From Parelaphostrongylus tenuis (lineage: Eukaryota > Nematoda > Chromadorea > Rhabditida > Metastrongylidae): a stretch of 64,000 nucleotides of DNA. The notes beneath the pieces were generated by a model, which saw only the letters and a list, made by a program, of their open reading frames with translations, did no database searches and was not told the DNA's origin. Both the position numbers and the translations under genes were made by a program. Location: contig JAHQIW010003718.1 in the NCBI GenBank assembly GCA_019055375.1, positions 248,001-312,000 of the forward strand. Direction: 5' to 3'. How positions within the stretch are numbered: the stretch's first letter is position 1; each line of letters starts with the position of its first letter. Positions 38,646-51,654 of the stretch are shown in pieces.

Positions 38646-38907
38646 GGATATTCTTGGAGCTCGGGCCGCGATCTACAGCGAGGCTTCAAGCTCGGCATTC
38701 CCATATCGGAACAGACTTAGAAATAAGCCAATACATCCGAGCCACCACCATCTTGATGGTGATCCGATGCATTACTACGAATGACTATCCTCGATAACGG
38801 ACCATCTGCGAAAGCCCAGGGCCATCTTGTAACCGAGCATAGATAGCCTTGCCTTTTCCTCCTGATTATTATTCTACTTTCAATCTTCGGATATGTTAGC
38901 GTGATTG

Positions 38908-39095
38908 CGGCCTCTGTGGCCGAGTGGTTGTGATCTCGTCGCGGTGCGCGTGGAGCCGAGTCCTACCCCTACAACTCTCTCCGGCAGTCAGCAACAACGT
39001 CCTATGAAACGCCACGGCTAGGCTATCCTCGAGATTGCAAGCAGGCTCGCTCAACCAGCATTCTATGACGGTCAAAAAAGAAAACGAAACAACGA
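38908..39095 (+). repeat. SINE-H-like copy
   Basis: The head GCCTCTGTGGCCGAGTGGTT strongly resembles a tRNA A box; the B-box region is decayed (GAGTCCTACCC). The shared core is reduced to 'cattctatgacggtcaaaaa' and 'gaaaacgaaa'. Confidence 0.45.
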
Positions 39096-39186
39096 ATGTG
39101 AGAAAAAAAAAACAGTGAAGACGGATGAATAAGGTGTATGAAGCTAGCGCGATTTTCTCAGAAATACGGGCCATCCGAATATCCTT

Positions 39187-39403
39187 AAATTCCATAGATA
39201 AAAGCGGCTCATAGATGATAGCGATTTGTGCTCGAAATGTAAGACTAAATGGTAACTGTATTGATTTCAAGTGATTCTTATTGATTGTTGTTCTTAAAAA
39301 AAAATTTTCAAAAAGTCAAAAAAGGTATTTCATTATCGAAATTATCGCGTGTTTGTCCGTTCTGATCTGCGTAAATTAAACCGCTTTTATCTATGGAATT
39401 TTT
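39187..39403. repeat. foldback repeat, family D, copy 1
   Basis: A perfect 16-bp inverted pair (39192-39207 and 39381-39396, ccatagataaaagcgg) forms the core of longer imperfect arms around an AT-rich middle. A second copy is at 45951. Confidence 0.75.
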
Positions 39404-39499
39404 GGGGTAATCAGAGATCGCGTTCACAGCAATTGTTCGATTTGGTTCGCTGTACTGTATATACGTCATCCACAAAAGTTTTACAGATTGCATGCTGTC

Positions 39500-42400
39500 C
39501 GACTACTACTTGAGATTTTTGTTTTCTCCGCGAATGTCCGACGACCTAGTTCATTATTCCTGAAATCCCAGAGAGGCTCCGCTATTGATTAAGGACATCT
39601 TCATCACAGGCGGTAAAATTCGACTTTAAATCATAGAGAGCATCTCGCCAGACATTTTTAATATCAAAATGCCGAGGCAGAAAGGATAGGATTTCGGTTT
39701 GTTCGCAACGGGTTCGAACAGGTGGCACGAGCAGAGCCCATGCGCTACTCTTGATGAGTTAGAATTATGACAGATTCCCTCAAATACGATAGAAGAATTT
39801 GACCGCTAACGACTGCAGATAATATATTATGGGCCAGCAACGAATTCCAAAACGTGTAGTTCTTCCCTCATGAGACACTAAAAACGCTTTTTATCAAGAG
39901 ATAGAGGGGAAAAAAATCATCAAGTAGCCTATTGAATCTGAATCTATAAAATTTACGCGTTTTGCTGAGAGAGGAAGTCACAGTATTTCCATTTTTCAAA
40001 AAACTCACAGTATTTTCACTATATACCTTATAAGACCTTACATATACCTTATCTACCTTATAATATTCATGATTTCATCTAACCTAAAGCCTGGAATTAT
40101 ATATGATTGGAGTACTGAGATTGAGGTGAAAGGCCAAGCCAAAACATACAGAAGTATATTTCGAAATACGGTTCTCATTCGCTGAATCGAAACCTAGGAG
40201 ATTCTACATAGAATTTAACAATGAGACTTAACATTAAAAGAAAAAATAAAAGCGTCTATGACTACGAGAGCAATAATGAAGCAATTTCTCTATTCATTTA
40301 CATGAATAACGTATAAACAAAAAATAAAGGAATAAAATCAATTAGCAGATTGCAAATGAAGACTCAAAGATGTTTATGAACTGTCAAGATGCTCACATCA
40401 AGCTGTACTGACTTTTATGCGATCTAATCTGCAACTGAACCAACAAAAAACAAAAAAAAAGAGTAATTCTAATACAGGAGTAAATAGAATTCTCCCTGAG
40501 GCGAATATCACCATAATCATGCCAAACGCCTTCCATTTTTTACCGTTAGCAGATGTTATTAACCTATTTTTCATTCACTTAATGTAATTCAGACATAACT
40601 GAGAACACCTCCACACTAACAATTGCAAATTTCATCTTAGTCAATACAAGAAAATGATAGAGACATGTAAAAACTCCAACGGATAATCATCGTGAAACTC
40701 GAATCTTCTTTGGCACTGTTAGCCGTTACTCACCACGGACACCTGCCACACCTGATCGAGGATATGTTAAACAAAGTGAAAGTGTAAAAATGACATAAAG
40801 TCGTCGTTGAAAATAAATACAAAGTTAGAAATATACACCTCGTTCACTCAATAGTGACACTACAAGGAGACGTTCACAACAAATCTTCAGGCTGCTCCGC
40901 GTCTCTCTAGATGTTCAGCATCCAATTTTGGAAAAGTTCGCATCGATTCTGTGGATTCAAACCTCCAGGGTATTTGCCAGGAGAGAATAACGTTAAGCAG
41001 GGAGCGAACTGGAGCGGGGGTCACGCTCAAATAAATGTACTGAGTTGAGAAGCTTGACGTAAAACAAGGGCAGAAGAACATAAAAAGTAAACAGAGTGCC
41101 TTCGATTAAACGGAAAAACTGCAACGAAAGACAGAGAACAACAGATGTCAAGCATGGAATAAAGTAAAAATAAACGCAGATATTATGCGTCTATGGCGAG
41201 AGGGTAACAAGAACGAAATAAATGGGAGAGTTGGCCAGGCGACCAGCCAAGATCAGTAGATATGCCAGAGCATAAAACAACGATAAACATTCTCTAAAAA
41301 GTGTAGAAGGAAAAATTCATTGAGGATACAAGGCGCGTCTTGGTTTATTTATAAGTTTACAAGATGTTACAAATTTTTATCCTGCCAAATGCGAGCGCAA
41401 AGATGTTTGCCAAGACCGATTCTCTACTAACCTCGAAATTCTCCAGTGATTCCTAGAATTTTCTTTGCGAGCCAAACGCCAGGTTGTCATGAACACAGAT
41501 ATTTGGTTGAAAGAATAATAATGAAGATGGGTCCAAAAATTCCAATAAAAGTTCCACTGAGAAATTTCATACTATTTTTATTCACGCTAGATAAGGATTC
41601 CCATATCTTTCTTGTGAAACTACCAACGCTCAGTAGTTTTCTCGAGGTGAAAAAGCAATAAAAGAACCATGAGTAACGTAGGAACAGCCAATGAATGATA
41701 AGCTACAAACCGCTACACCTTTTCATTATAAATTAAGGTCATCTCGATAAATCCGTCAAGTTCCTAATACAAAAAGAAAACTCGTAGCCCAAACTGAACA
41801 GAATTGAAAACGGACTCGATACGAAAATAGATGTGGCTATAATCACGACATAAAAAGTAGCGATAAAAAGGACAAACAAACATGTAAGAGTGATAAAATA
41901 AATGCTGGAAATGTAAGGTAAACGTGTCCTAAAGATGTAACCGAAACGTTATCGGTAATTTGAGGCCATTAAGAGGTCATTAAAATTCTTCTGAATTAGA
42001 CCAAAGATAGAAAAGTGCATAATTTCAGATAAAAAAGGACGAAACATAAGAAAATCAAAATTGAGAGTCACAAAAATAGCTGAATATGAAAAAGGACCGA
42101 GTCATCAAATTAAATACGGTGGATCAGAAAACATGTTACAATGTGGTATTATTGCTTGTCGATCGAGCTTCAAAGCCAAACAAAGCAAATTTATCGCTTT
42201 GGTTAGCGCACTTCCACGCTCTTTTCACTTGCGTTTTTTTACTTACATTAATCATTGGATTCTTGATGGGGTCCAACATCAAGTTGAACACTGCTTTCCT
42301 ACCAGAATTACAGCAAAGAAAGGCTACAAATTCTCAAATTTATAATCCTACTGATTGATTGATAAGGTATTATTTTTTTACTAGTTTAAAAAGCAAAAAA

Positions 42401-45400
42401 ACACATGGACAATTTAGGATATCGCATTTTTGTTAAAATCACAAGCTTTTATCTTTAAGTGAAATAATAACTACAGCGAAAATTTGTAAGGTTTGGATTT
42501 ATCATTCGGAACTGCAAGTAAATCCTCAAATTCCATGTTTCCAGATAGTACGTCTTAATAACACATTCGAAATATGTAGTCATCCGACACCAGTTCTAGT
42601 ATAATGTGCATTCCAGGTCTCATAAGCGGCACAAAGAAACATTGAGGTGCGATAAGTCATGGTAAAGAAAGAGGGTCAAACTTTTGCTTCTTGTCACCAG
42701 GTCCTCACAAAACCCAGCAGCACCGCCTCATCTCTAAGCAAGGAGCATGTTCTGTACTGGATACTCTGGGTCTCTCGGATTCCCCCATCAACGGAGCAGT
42801 TGTGAATACTTAATGTTATAAATGTGGCAGCGCCTCTATCAATTTTCGCACAGCAGCCTTGGATGTCATTCAATGTGGACTACAGCATGTTGTTATCGAC
42901 AGAGTAGTGCCGCATACAAAGTGAACGACTTTCAAGATGTATGTTAGCAGCGACCAAACACAGGCAACAACGAGAAAGGAGCAGTAGAGTTGTACATGGT
43001 GATTTTGTCAATACTCAGTTAATTTTGACAATGGCCATGTGAGTACTCTCTGTAAATGAACAAGTACTCAAAATAGATTACCTCGCAATTTCAGTTCCAG
43101 ATCGCACTTTTGTTGCTTCATTTTATAAATCAATGCAAAATGTAGTAGACCATGCCATCCTAAATAGTACAACCAAAAATAGCCACTTATCGCCAGAGAT
43201 AAGAAATAAGAGCTTTTCTCCAAAGTTCTCCGCCAGATCTCCACTATAGACGTACTCAGCCCTAGCAGCAGATATTGACTAATTTATTTCAAGGAGTGCA
43301 CAAAAAACAAAATCATTATAAATTATTATAGTACATAAATATATCGGAGTACTGCTTCTATTACGGAGTGAAACTGCCATATTCACATCCAATGATGATT
43401 TGAGATAATAATGTGGGCGTACGCGCGGGAGAGCTAATAGTGAAGTAGCTGAAGACCCTCGTAGAGCTGTTTTATGAGATTTCCAGCGCTCCCATTGTCC
43501 CCTCCATTCGTTCTCCTATACGTAAAGTATTAGCTATTTCGGAGCATAGCTATTATCACATTACACCGCCAACACAACCATCCAAATTCATGAAATCGAT
43601 GCGACGGAAGCTGTACGACTACTGCAAGGCTCAATGATGGGAACAACGTATAGCATTCTTGCGCTAAATTTATACATAAAGAAATTCACCATTATAAGCA
43701 TCATCAGCTCCGTGTTCATAAAAATATAACATTTCATATACTTTACTGAAAGATTAGAGTATCAATAGGTTATCTCATAGCTTCTTCTGATGTTAAAAGA
43801 GTTCAGGAATCAGTACCGCCAAATAACTATCACGAAGTAAGATCAAAAGAGGAAGGATTCACGAGTATGGAAGCTTCAGTTATGTCGAGATAAAAATAAT
43901 CCTCACAATTTATGTGGCACAGTGGGAGATCGGCCACATCATAGTTTTGTTGTTCAACATTTGTTGATACTCGTCATGTTACAGTAGTCTGTAAACAGTA
44001 AAAGAGAATATTAAAAAAGCAAATATTAGCGTAAACATCCACATCGGTGATGCAGGAATGACTGCATTGGGCGAAAACTATTCATAATATATGCCAGGTT
44101 CTTATCATTCTGATATATCGAATTGCATATCTGAATTCTGAAACACTGAAACGGTTGTTGATATAGATAGGGGACAGTTTTTCAAAAGAAAAAGAAAGGG
44201 GCAAAGAACAACTCCATGGCATCGAATAAGCTCACTGAGGTACTTCCAACACATTGTTCGATCGCTATTCATTAGCAATCAAGAGACACAAATTCTCAAG
44301 CAGCTGCCGAATCACACGCAAAATTCCGTAGACTTTCGCAAAATTTGGATACGAGCAGGAGAATTGCAAAAGTGCTGAAACGCCACATTGTGATGTCGAG
44401 TCATGTAAAAACAGAACAATAAAATTATGAACATGATGAAGCACGTGAAGCGTATTCAATCTATATTGTTATCAATACTAACCCTCCCCGTTAGACCTCT
44501 TCTATTCAGAGCGTGTAAATGTCTCTAGAAAAACAAAGGATGTTACGCCTTTATGGCAGTGATCAAACGACCGTAAACCTAAGAAGTGCGTGTGATTATA
44601 TTGCTTAGGGACAAATCAATCAGAAATAGCTAAATAAAGAGCTGAAATGATCAGTTCTAAAAACAAAAGTGACTCAGTCTCGGAAATGATCAATGAATTA
44701 TTGTAGCACAGCGAGCTCACACGTTAGTCAGCCTTTCTCATTTCTCTCCTAATGATTCGATAGAACTTGCGTTGATCGAAGTTCTCTTTGTGTCTACTTT
44801 CCCTCAACAAATGAGACCTCCAGCATGTAATCACATAGTGTAAAAGAATGACTAAAGAATCTAAGTCTCAAAGTAGTTAACGTCAACTTCCTAACACACA
44901 AGGCCTGATGACTGCTTATAGTGTACATCTAGAAATTTGTAAGTCTTTCCTGTAAAATCTATACTCAACAAGCATCAATGTGTCATTACGGAGGAAAGAT
45001 GATAGATGTGCAAATGACAGCAGAACTCAAATATGGACAACACCTCCTCTGAATGACAACTAAATGACAGCGAAACAATGGAGAATTGTTGGAACCTGCG
45101 CGACATGCGGGACAGTTCATCTAGTGACCTAAGCAAACAACTATATTCAATTTGTTTTCCAAGACTCGTCTCCAAACCTCTTGTACAGAATCAATCACCT
45201 CTAACATACAATTCGTTTCCTCGTAAACATCAGCCACATCAATCTCCAAACTTTCTCGTGTTGGTTCGGTTGCCGTTTGAGCATTTCCGTCTTTGTAACT
45301 GATGACGCTGAATGCTAGTCAAGTCAGTTCTTGGAATCTAAGGATAGCCGCACAAGTGCGCTCTTGCGCAAAATGCAGGAAATGACTTGCCCACAAAGAA

Positions 45401-45950
45401 GACACTTCCAACTTGCTGACTCCGGAGGAATACAGGCATGAGGCATAGATAGAGTTTACTACACTGCCACCGTATCAATCCATAAAGTAACAAACTACAC
45501 GAAAAAGTCTATATGAACTGAAGACATGTTTGAAACACAGGTCCCTTCAGGCAATTGTTTTCGTCAGTGACACCAATGGCAACGTGCTATCATATAAAAG
45601 GTTCTCAATGGGAGTCAAAACGTCACTACGCACCTTTTCTCTGCATTCATAAAGCGACAACGGCGAAAATCAAAATTACAATGTTTTCAGTGCATGTATA
45701 TTCATTACTGAAATGCGCAAATCAGTGTCGACTAAGAGTTAACAATAGATATAAAGCAATATAAAAGAACGACCTGCTCTCTAATTATGAGCACTCGCTA
45801 ACTTTTCAGAAGTGAATCAAGTTATCACATTGAAAAACAAGAAAAACACATAATTGATGAAACGAAGCAATGGAAACAACTGGAAGAAATTTGTAAGCAC
45901 TGTGGTTATGTGACAAGCTTACTATCCAAAGTGTGAAAAGTAACTCTAAA
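39500..45950. other. AT-rich, no gene recognised
   Basis: Both strands show only short open frames with no family resemblance. The longest clean ones are at 42061-42358 (plus, two overlapping frames of about 90 codons, one with a hydrophobic stretch) and give no conserved motif. A sequence at 45100-45300 (minus) resembles part of the frame at 63016. Nothing else named. Confidence 0.5.
45100..45300 (-). repeat. YEETN repeat, copy 2 (degenerate)
   Basis: On the minus strand it reads VADVYEETNCMLEVI after a TATEPTRESLEI segment, aligning with VDNEYEETNWKQEVL after QATNTQNLKVF in the open frame at 63016-63384. Nucleotide identity is also visible ('gaggaaac.aatt'). A stop soon after suggests a decayed copy of a repeated coding sequence. 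Confidence 0.5.
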
Positions 45951-46170
45951 ATCTCATAGATAAGAGCGTCTGTGCTGGAAAATAGTCCTTAATAGTAATT
46001 TCAGTGAATTTTAGCAATTTCACCAATTTAGTAGTCTTTAGTAGATTTTAATCATTTTTGTTCTTGAAACGATAGAAAAGTTGAAAGAACTATCGTTACT
46101 AAAAATCGCGTGTGTTTGTCCGTCTTCTTCTTGCACAAAATAAACCGCTCTACTCTATGTAATTTTAGGA
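45951..46170. repeat. foldback repeat, family D, copy 2
   Basis: Arms 'tcatagataagagcg' (45953) and 'cgctctactctatg' (46146) are imperfect inverses. The middle shares 'tttttgttcttgaaac' and 'gcgtgtgtttgtccgt' with the copy at 39187. Confidence 0.65.
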
Positions 46171-46199
46171 TTATTTTAAAAAGTTTGTGATTTACTAAT

Positions 46200-47925
46200 C
46201 TGGTTTCACTCTAGCATGGTCGTTCCAGGGTTCCGGAAAAGACCGAATCGATCAGCATCCAACATTATTCATAGAGAAGACAATAACGCTCTAGGATCCG
46301 CACGCTGGATGTGATCGCGAAGCACCGGCTTTGTAAAAAAAAAATTGACCATTTATCACTTGATACCGAGGAAGGCTCTTTGATGTATCAATACGGTACA
46401 AAGAGACAAAGAAGAATAACATGATCGTTTTCCTATCACCTTTATGAACAATTTGAAATGCCTTTTGTGAAAGAAGAAGCACTAGCAGCTAAGTTGCGAG
46501 CCTCATCTTTCGAACATTCCTTTATGACACTCCATAAATTATTCAACATTACAAGACTTGAAGCTAAAGCCAAATAGATGAGATTTTTGAAAACCGATGG
46601 CATTCTAATCTTTCACTGAAAATTGCGTACAGGAGAAAAACGCTTAAAATATAATAAAATGAAACCCTGTAGATATTTTGAGTACACTCACGTATTATTA
46701 CGATTGGATATGAATACCATATAAATAAGACAGTCACATGCATTGTAATTGAAGTGCGATCGATAACAGTAAACCAGATTTACAGAAATTAAGCTACACT
46801 GGAAAATTTGTCATAGTACAATTTTCCTATTAATTTCCTCTCAGCAACGAGTTTCTAATAATAAACGACGTTTCCAATATGTACGGTATGAAGAACGGAG
46901 CCATTCACATCAAACGGGCATTTAAATTAACTTCAATAAATGAAATAGGACTTGTTGAAGACAATTATAAAAGAAAAACAAGAGAAGCTGAACTACTTCA
47001 TTACTAGCCATTAAAAGGAATCGTACTCTATGAATGAGACATGTGCCACATGTGTTGTGTATGTACGAAACCAGTCATCGTTCCTGCGAAAATAATCACA
47101 TTCCGACAGAAATAAACCGGGAAGAATGTTATTAGATGTTTGAAAACTCAATACAGTGATCAAAATCATAACAAAAATGTGAGCACATAAGTACACTTTA
47201 GAAAAATACTTACTCATTTTATCGTGAACGTATACAACAACAATTCGACAAGCAACAGCATAATAGAAATATTGATAGGTCTGACCGAAACCAAATAAGC
47301 CTTTGTCATGATAGTAAAGATTCAATCAAAACTGAAAAACATAGAGAAAATTCAATCGGAATCAATTTAGTTCGGAACTGATTTAGCTTGGAAAGTAAGG
47401 AGGAGAACTATGACAAAGATTTTGTTGAAGAACTGACGTCGACTTTTCGGTTGGTGGCATCACTTTTCTTCGCTGAAGAATCTACCAAAAATCCATTAAC
47501 AAAAAGAAAATAGACCTCCCAAAATCACGAGATATAAATGATGTGAATATTCACAACCACAACCTGCATTATGGAATTCTCCCAATAAGCATAATAATAA
47601 AACCGACCATGAAAAGCTCAAAAATCGTAATGAACCGCGTTATTTCTTTGTCCCGCTGATACAGGGAGCATCACTTCCTCACTTTTATTGCGGTAAACAG
47701 CATTATTACAGAATGAGCTCTATTCTCGTGACTTCGAACGTGAGACGTATGGCGCAATTGAGTGCAACACCCTTAGACATATGGCAGTAAGCTTAACGCC
47801 GTCATTGAAAGTCAAATGAGACCTTCGCTCCGTACGTGCATAAAATGTTCACTTCACCATCGGTCAAATTAAAAAATAGACCTATCATACTTCCTTTGTT
47901 GATCGGGTTAATATCACAAAATTAC
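46200..47925. other. AT-rich, no gene recognised
   Basis: A minus-strand open frame of 104 codons at 47011-47325 has a hydrophobic stretch (LCAHIFVMILITVLSF) but no family signature. It may be chance or an isolated exon. Otherwise nothing to report. Confidence 0.45.
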
Positions 47926-47929
47926 AATA

Positions 47930-48300
47930 GAAACTTCACTCGGCTAACGTTTTCCACATCTTCGTCCTAACAGAGCCAATGACTCGAGTCGATTAGGTCT
48001 TGTGCAAGCTGATAATGAAACCGACTAATGAAGATAGATTACCCGAAGACACAAATCACAGTCAACGGGTAATCAGCACAGCAAGCCTCGTGAATACGAA
48101 AGTGTTGGAGATGATGAGATTACATCATAGGAGCAGCACTCCACTGAAGAAGATTTGAGTCGAACGACAATAAAGATGAAAAAAAAACACTGTGGAGAAT
48201 CGGCTAGGATCGCTGGCTGTGACGAAGAAGAACGCATCGAAATGTCAGTCGAGTAAAGTTTTCTGTCAACATTGTAGTACTAGCTTAATCATAAAGTAAA
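47930..48300. repeat. family-J repeats, inverted pair
   Basis: A minus copy (47930-48005, 'cacatcttcgtcctaacaga', 'gccaatgactcgagtcgatt') and a plus copy (48185-48300, 'gacgaagaagaacgcatcga', 'gtagtactagcttaatcat') face each other. They match repeats at 1170 and 20400. Confidence 0.55.
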
Positions 48301-48346
48301 TACGATTGATTGATTATGCCGGGTTTTAAAAAAGGCGGTTTTCAAA

Positions 48347-48510
48347 AAAGATGAAGCTGCCGGCTTTTATCCATCCAGGAAAGATGCGCCATGGCATTCG
48401 ACCTCATGAAGTTTTTATAGAGGTGAATGAATGCATAGCTGACATTTACAACGACTCGTAGTGGCCTACCGATGTATCAAGTTACTACCGCTACCCTCCC
48501 AGAAAACATA
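48347..48510 (-). repeat. SINE-A copy lacking the tRNA-like head
   Basis: Tail and body are present ('gatgcgccatggcattcgac', 'gtggcctaccgatgtatcaa') and break off at about 48510. Loss of the promoter-bearing 5' head fits 5' truncation during retrotransposition. Confidence 0.7.
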
Positions 48511-50900
48511 GTAAAATCGGTTATTTCACCGATATATACGTAGATTCTCTATCTATATATAATTCACTAAGGGAACGTTGAGAACAATCAAAATAGGATT
48601 GCCTAAGAAATATGCTGTTAGTTCCTCATTTCTTCAGGCATTCAGGCCCGGAATGATTGGCAGTATCGCAGTGATTTTCGAAAAATATTTGGCACTTTAA
48701 GCGCCCTTGAGAGAAAACTTCGTCACTAACACTTACAACTACACTAAACTCTGTTTAACAGGAGCTTAGCAATACGCCTGAGCCTCCACGGCGCTCAACA
48801 CGCACTGAACTCAATGCATGCTGTCCGTTCTAGTCCCGAACACGGTCGCTGCGTTTCCAGTGATGTTCGCTGTATAGCGGTGTTTTCCAATTTACATCTC
48901 TTATTTTTGCTGCTTATATTGTTCTATGTGCGACCTATGTTCTTCTGTGATCCTTCCGTTTTAGAAACAAATGGAACTCTTCTGTATGCTGGAAAAAATT
49001 CATCCACCATTCGATTTACTTCGCTATCCGACTTTGGCAAAGCATTATAAGATACGTAAATGTTTGTAAGGCGTTTTGCATCTTCTATATGTTTCCGTTT
49101 CTGTCGATTTCATGCGATAACTATGACTCATCACAATGCATGGAAATGCAAGAACAATCAATCAAAGGTATAAAGTTGAATTTTCTTGGGCCTAAACTAT
49201 TTCGGCGGTGGACGAACTCAGTTTTATATTGACAGATCGAGAAGACAAGATCAACACTGAATGAAGAAGCTATAGAAGACCAAGAACCCTCGTAGATTAT
49301 CACTAAAGATACTGGAAAAAGAAGTATGAGGATGAGGTAGCCACAAATGATAACTGATCGAACTAGATACCTTATAACCGTTGTACTTTCTATCGTAATC
49401 AGTATGGACTGAAAAAGATCCCCACAAGACACTGGATTTTGAAGATAAATAGTTTAGGGGACCAGCAAGTACGGAAGATGGGTGATGGAATCATAAGCAA
49501 TTGGTAAGTAATAACACTCGCTCTAGGAGGAACCGCGCTATTGATAATGTTGAGAGATTACTAGAGTTCTTCTTCTATTCATGGAATCAATCTTAGTGGA
49601 TTCGGAGTGGTGGCAAAAGGCGGATTTGAAAAGCAGTTGGGACGTCTACATTTAATCGACACTGCAATGTATGATGAACGAGACCGCTCAAAATCAGTTT
49701 AGTTTTTGATCTTATGGGCAGAAATTGCAAGAATATGCGAAGACAAGGCAAAAAACTGTGCAGTGATGAGACTTGACGGAGAAAGCCTTTCTGTCAAAAC
49801 ATACCACATAAGAGTCATCAACATGGATTCAAAAACATTCAAGTAGTGCACAAGGGACGGCTACACAGATAATATCATAATGATTCCCGATAAATCTCAA
49901 ACATGAAGTGTGGTTCGATCAGCGGAAAAAGTAGGTAAATGGTTTGCTATATCGGAAGACCAACTGTTCACCTACAATGTATGTACGAGTGTCGCCTGGA
50001 CTATGAGACTTCCCAAGATAAAAGCCTAGCTGACTGCTTGATGCACGACGGACAGAATCGGACCCAAACAGGTTAGCAAGTAAAAGCTGGAAAGAGAGAG
50101 AGAGAGCAAATATAATCCACTGAACTAAAAATATAAACAGGACATTATCATGATATTCGGAACATATGACGCGACTTTTTTCCGGCAAGCCGTCAAAGTC
50201 GCAGAGTATGTAAAAAATTTCAATAACAACATGTTTTAATGGAGTTTGCAAAGACAATGGCTGCTCATTGCATTCGTCGTTCGTTATATGCTAGCAACGA
50301 GTGAAATATTACAAATTAAGATAGGCTACAATAAGGGTGAAGTGTTTTGGTACTACATGCGGCCAGTGCAGCAAAGATTTTCGAAATGGCTTGAATTATT
50401 CTCTTTGGCTCTACGAAATGTTCATAAGGTTCATAAACCAGTCAAATGTAAGGTGCATTCCCTGGATAACAGACGTGTACTGTTCAACTGGAATTGTATG
50501 ATAGGAACATAAAACCACGATTTCAAGTTGTTTCACAGTAACAGCGTTTCCGTCCTTACTATCCTTAAAGGGACCTACGGAGCTTGTGGCTCTCATGAGG
50601 CGGAGAGACCGATGAAACATACGTAGTAATGACAATAGAGTATCATCCTAGTAATGTCTTGAAACATTCTCTCTGACTATACTGAATGTTTATAACGAGC
50701 TTTTATTAACCAGACAAATGTAAAGTGCAGCAAAGATCATTTTTCGAAATTTTGGCATGATATCTACAAAGATTGTGAGCAAACTGTATGGGATACGGGT
50801 GCATGTAGCACACGCAAAACGGTAAACGTATATTATAGAGACTTTATATCAGTTAGAACGACCGGTTATCACAGCCTACTGTGCGGTTCACAGCACTTAG
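48510..50900. other. AT-rich, no gene recognised
   Basis: Open frames at 48814-49050 (plus, with a hydrophobic segment) and 49121-49432 (minus) match nothing I know. A GA microsatellite of about 16 bp sits near 50092-50107. Words at 50365-50475 ('gtgcagcaaagattttcgaa', 'accagtcaaatgtaaggtgc') recur in a different order at 50670-50770. Confidence 0.45.
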
Positions 50901-50924
50901 GTGGGTAAGGGTGGAGTCTTTCGT

Positions 50925-51130
50925 GATAAGCGATGCGCTCATTTGGATCCCCTCCCCCAACTCTTTTGCAATAAATCAACCGAACACTTGAGTACGCCTC
51001 GGCAAATTTCAAAAAGAATCGTTTCGACTAGCATCTATTCATCTATGACATTCATCAAGACGAAATCTTCAAACAGCAGCCGAAGCGATGCATGAAACTT
51101 TCGAGAACCTTTGTGGAGGATGAATGCGAG
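50925..51130 (+). repeat. SINE-H copy
   Basis: Core 'catctatgacattcatcaag' and 'aatcttcaaacagcagccga' followed by 'gaacctttgtggaggatgaa' match the copy at 38375. The tRNA-like head is not preserved. Confidence 0.6.
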
Positions 51131-51654
51131 AAAACGAATCGTAGTTTACAATTCTGATTATAGAATCAAATGGATTTGAGTATATCATCCAGAATATCAA
51201 TCAATGGTCACGGGAATAAGAGTACGGAGTATACTATGTCTAGAAAGATGCATTGTAAAAATAGAATGTGGTGATCTCGACTAATATGAGCACGTTTGTA
51301 TACGTTTCCTCAGTAGTTTATATGTTATTTTGGTGACAAAATATCCGTAAGTGTCAAATTTCAAGCACATCAGTGGACAGTGTAACGCAATAGCTGGAGG
51401 TAGTATATGATAACTATAATCCTTGGCTTGATCTTGTATCTCGAACAAACCGAATACTCATCTCTTTGGCCATGTTAATTGATAGCCGACTTGTTTAGGA
51501 GGATATCAGCATTGACATGATACATCCGTAGATAAGGAAAATTGTCCATGGAAGGTGTGCATTTATTTAGATGCACGTCTACTACCTAAGATTTATACCC
51601 AAACAAAGTCCTTCCATCAAACTTTGGTAGTCCTCGATAACTTGAGAACGGCGA

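Noticed and set aside
47011..47325. A chemoreceptor-like membrane protein, from a hydrophobic minus-strand frame.
   Set aside because: One hydrophobic stretch only, with no family motif and no flanking exons.
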